64,000 nt of DNA, taken from NCBI GenBank assembly GCA_016617855.1, contig JAECUM010009294.1, forward strand, positions 1 to 64,000, given 5' to 3'. Shown piece by piece: positions 62,476-64,000 of the stretch (positions are counted from its first letter, which is position 1; each line of letters opens with the position of its first letter). The DNA is from Megalonaias nervosa (Eukaryota; Mollusca; Bivalvia; Unionida; Unionidae). The notes beneath the pieces were generated by a model. It worked only from the letters and a program-made list of their open reading frames with translations, searched no databases and was not told the DNA's origin. The position numbers and the translations under genes are program-made.

Positions 62476-63344
62476 CTAATGGGTCATTCACTCATAAAAC
62501 TAAAATTAATTCAGTGAAATTAGATATTGCTAAAATAATTGGGTATTTTACATTTTAAATGATAATGATTTAAAACTGAAAATATCCAGTGATATTTACT
62601 CATGTTCTCAGGCAAAATCAATTTTTCTGCACTCATATTATCCTTGGAGACATTCTATCAAGGACCTCTGCACATTTGGTGTACCCACATCCAATGAAAC
62701 ATTTTTTGTTTTGTATTTGGTACAATGCATGCATCTCAGCATTTTCTGTATATCACTTACATCAATTATTTCCAAGTACAGTATGATTTCCAAGCAGTAC
62801 AGTAGGATTATCTCCACAAATTACGTGTTTCTTACGAAATCTGGTTTCCATCATGTTTGTTGGATGATATAATAGTCTACAAATGCATCAATTAGAGCTT
62901 GATTGATAATGATGATGGATTGTCATTTGACTAGAAAAAGCAACAATGTATTGAATTTTTCAATAGAATTTCAGGCTTCACCGATTTTCTCCTTCATTTT
63001 CCAACATTTTTTTGTGTGTCTGTCTGATATTATCTGAATGCTTGATAAGAAACTAGCAAAAGCAAGCACTTTGTCAATTGTGACAATAAAGGTTAGACTA
63101 GTTAATCATATTTTTTCACACACACTACGCATGTGATTTTTAAGGGGTTTTTTTTATCGGTAATGAAAGTGGCACCAGACAATAACATTAGATCTGATGT
63201 TTAAATTCATCTGTTTGTTTATATAAATGTATGCACAAAAAGATCAATGTTTTGAGTGATAGAAAGAAGGTTGCATATGGTATGCATACTGAAAAAATTG
63301 TTTATTCAACTATTTTAATTAAGTGAAATATGCACTTATACTAC

Positions 63345-63908
63345 ATATCTGTTGTTACTGTTACATGTGCTCACTGCTCTCATACAATGAAATCATGTAT
63401 AATTGTTACTGTTACATGTGCTCACTGCAGACTCTCATACACTGTAACCATGTATAATTTTACTGTTACAGGCTCTGACAAACTCTCATACACTGTAACC
63501 ATGTATAATTTTACTGTTACAGGCTCTGACAAACTCTCATACACTGTAACCATGTATAATTTTACTGTTATATGTGGTCTGGGCAAACTCTCATACATTG
63601 TAACCATGTATAACTGTTACTGTTATATTTGGTCAGGCAAATCTCATACACTGTAACCATATATAATTGTTATTGTTATATGTGGTCTGGCAAACTCTCA
63701 TACACTGTAACCATGTATAAGTGTTAGTTACATGTGCTCTGGCAAACTCTCACACACTGTAACCATATATAATTGTTACTGTAAAATGTGTTCTGGCAAA
63801 CTCTTGTAAACTGTAACCATGTATAACTGTTAGTATTACATGTGTTCTGGCAAACTCTCATACACTGTAACCATGTATCATTTTACTGTTACATGTGCTC
63901 TTACACAT
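63345..63908. repeat. Minisatellite, unit about 55-58 bp, block 2
   Basis: CAAACTCTCATACACTGTAA, CCATGTATAATTTTACTGTT and ACATGTGCTCTGG recur about ten times. It is the same family as block 1, 870 bases away, with a shifted consensus. Confidence 0.9.
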
Positions 63909-63913
63909 TTATC

Positions 63914-64000
63914 GGGGCCCCAAGTGGCAGAGTGGTCTAAAGCACTCACCATTACAGATCACTGCCGTCTCACCTCTGTCTGCATGGGTTCGAGTCTCAG
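63914..64000 (+). repeat. SINE head (family 1), cut by the window edge
   Basis: GGGGCCCCAAGTGGCAGAGT opens the tRNA-like head. The A box is GTGGCAGAGTGG and the B box is GGTTCGAGTCTC (63987-63998), the best preserved of the family. The body would follow to the right. Confidence 0.9.

Overview
The window is eukaryotic and probably from a mollusc or another lophotrochozoan. It is AT-rich. The only securely named cellular gene is an intron-containing NudE-family (NDE1/NDEL1) gene. The rest is mostly interspersed and tandem repeats: tRNA-derived SINEs, fold-back elements, arrays with periods near 145-180 bp, a tyrosine-recombinase retroelement and a Polinton-type element. The phylum is inferred from this repeat style and is not proven.

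Layout. 1-7 kb: a decayed Maverick/Polinton (adintovirus-like) element. Its gene traces on the + strand run in the order penton-like capsid protein, small basic or core protein, double-jelly-roll major capsid protein, membrane-active minor capsid protein, adenain-like cysteine protease, zinc-ribbon protein, parvovirus-type phospholipase A2 protein, and retrovirus-like integrase with a C-terminal chromo-like tail. An antisense remnant follows. Every gene of useful length carries stops or frameshifts, and no DNA polymerase B or packaging ATPase is visible; these could lie left of base 1 or be lost. 7-17 kb: candidate - strand exons of an unrecognised gene. Its best-supported part is a first coding exon (16933-16965) spliced in phase to a second (16588-16698) beside a CpG-bearing promoter-like stretch near 17 kb. 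17-20 kb: one good + strand exon (19439-19555) and a weaker one (17543-17626), perhaps from a divergent neighbour. 20-42 kb: mainly repeats, with several degenerate arrays, SINEs and TIR elements. 42-49 kb: a nested composite in which a DIRS-like (YR) retroelement on the - strand is broken by a 79-bp tandem array, by a SINE with recognisable target duplications, and by a 3-kb TIR element. 50-51.4 kb: another TIR-bounded element with arms of about 85 bp. 52-61.4 kb: three phase-compatible - strand exons of the NudE gene, plus a possible terminal exon. The introns hold a perfect 41-bp repeat and a 2-kb minisatellite built on a GGATTTAAAGTAT core. 62-64 kb: two blocks of one 55-60-bp minisatellite, then the start of another SINE at the window edge.

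Cellular and mobile parts do not form a pathway together. The Polinton genes would once have made a virion and integrated its genome. The NudE protein is a LIS1/dynein cofactor. The remaining elements show layered insertion history. Exon calls outside the NudE gene rest on open frames and splice signals read by eye.
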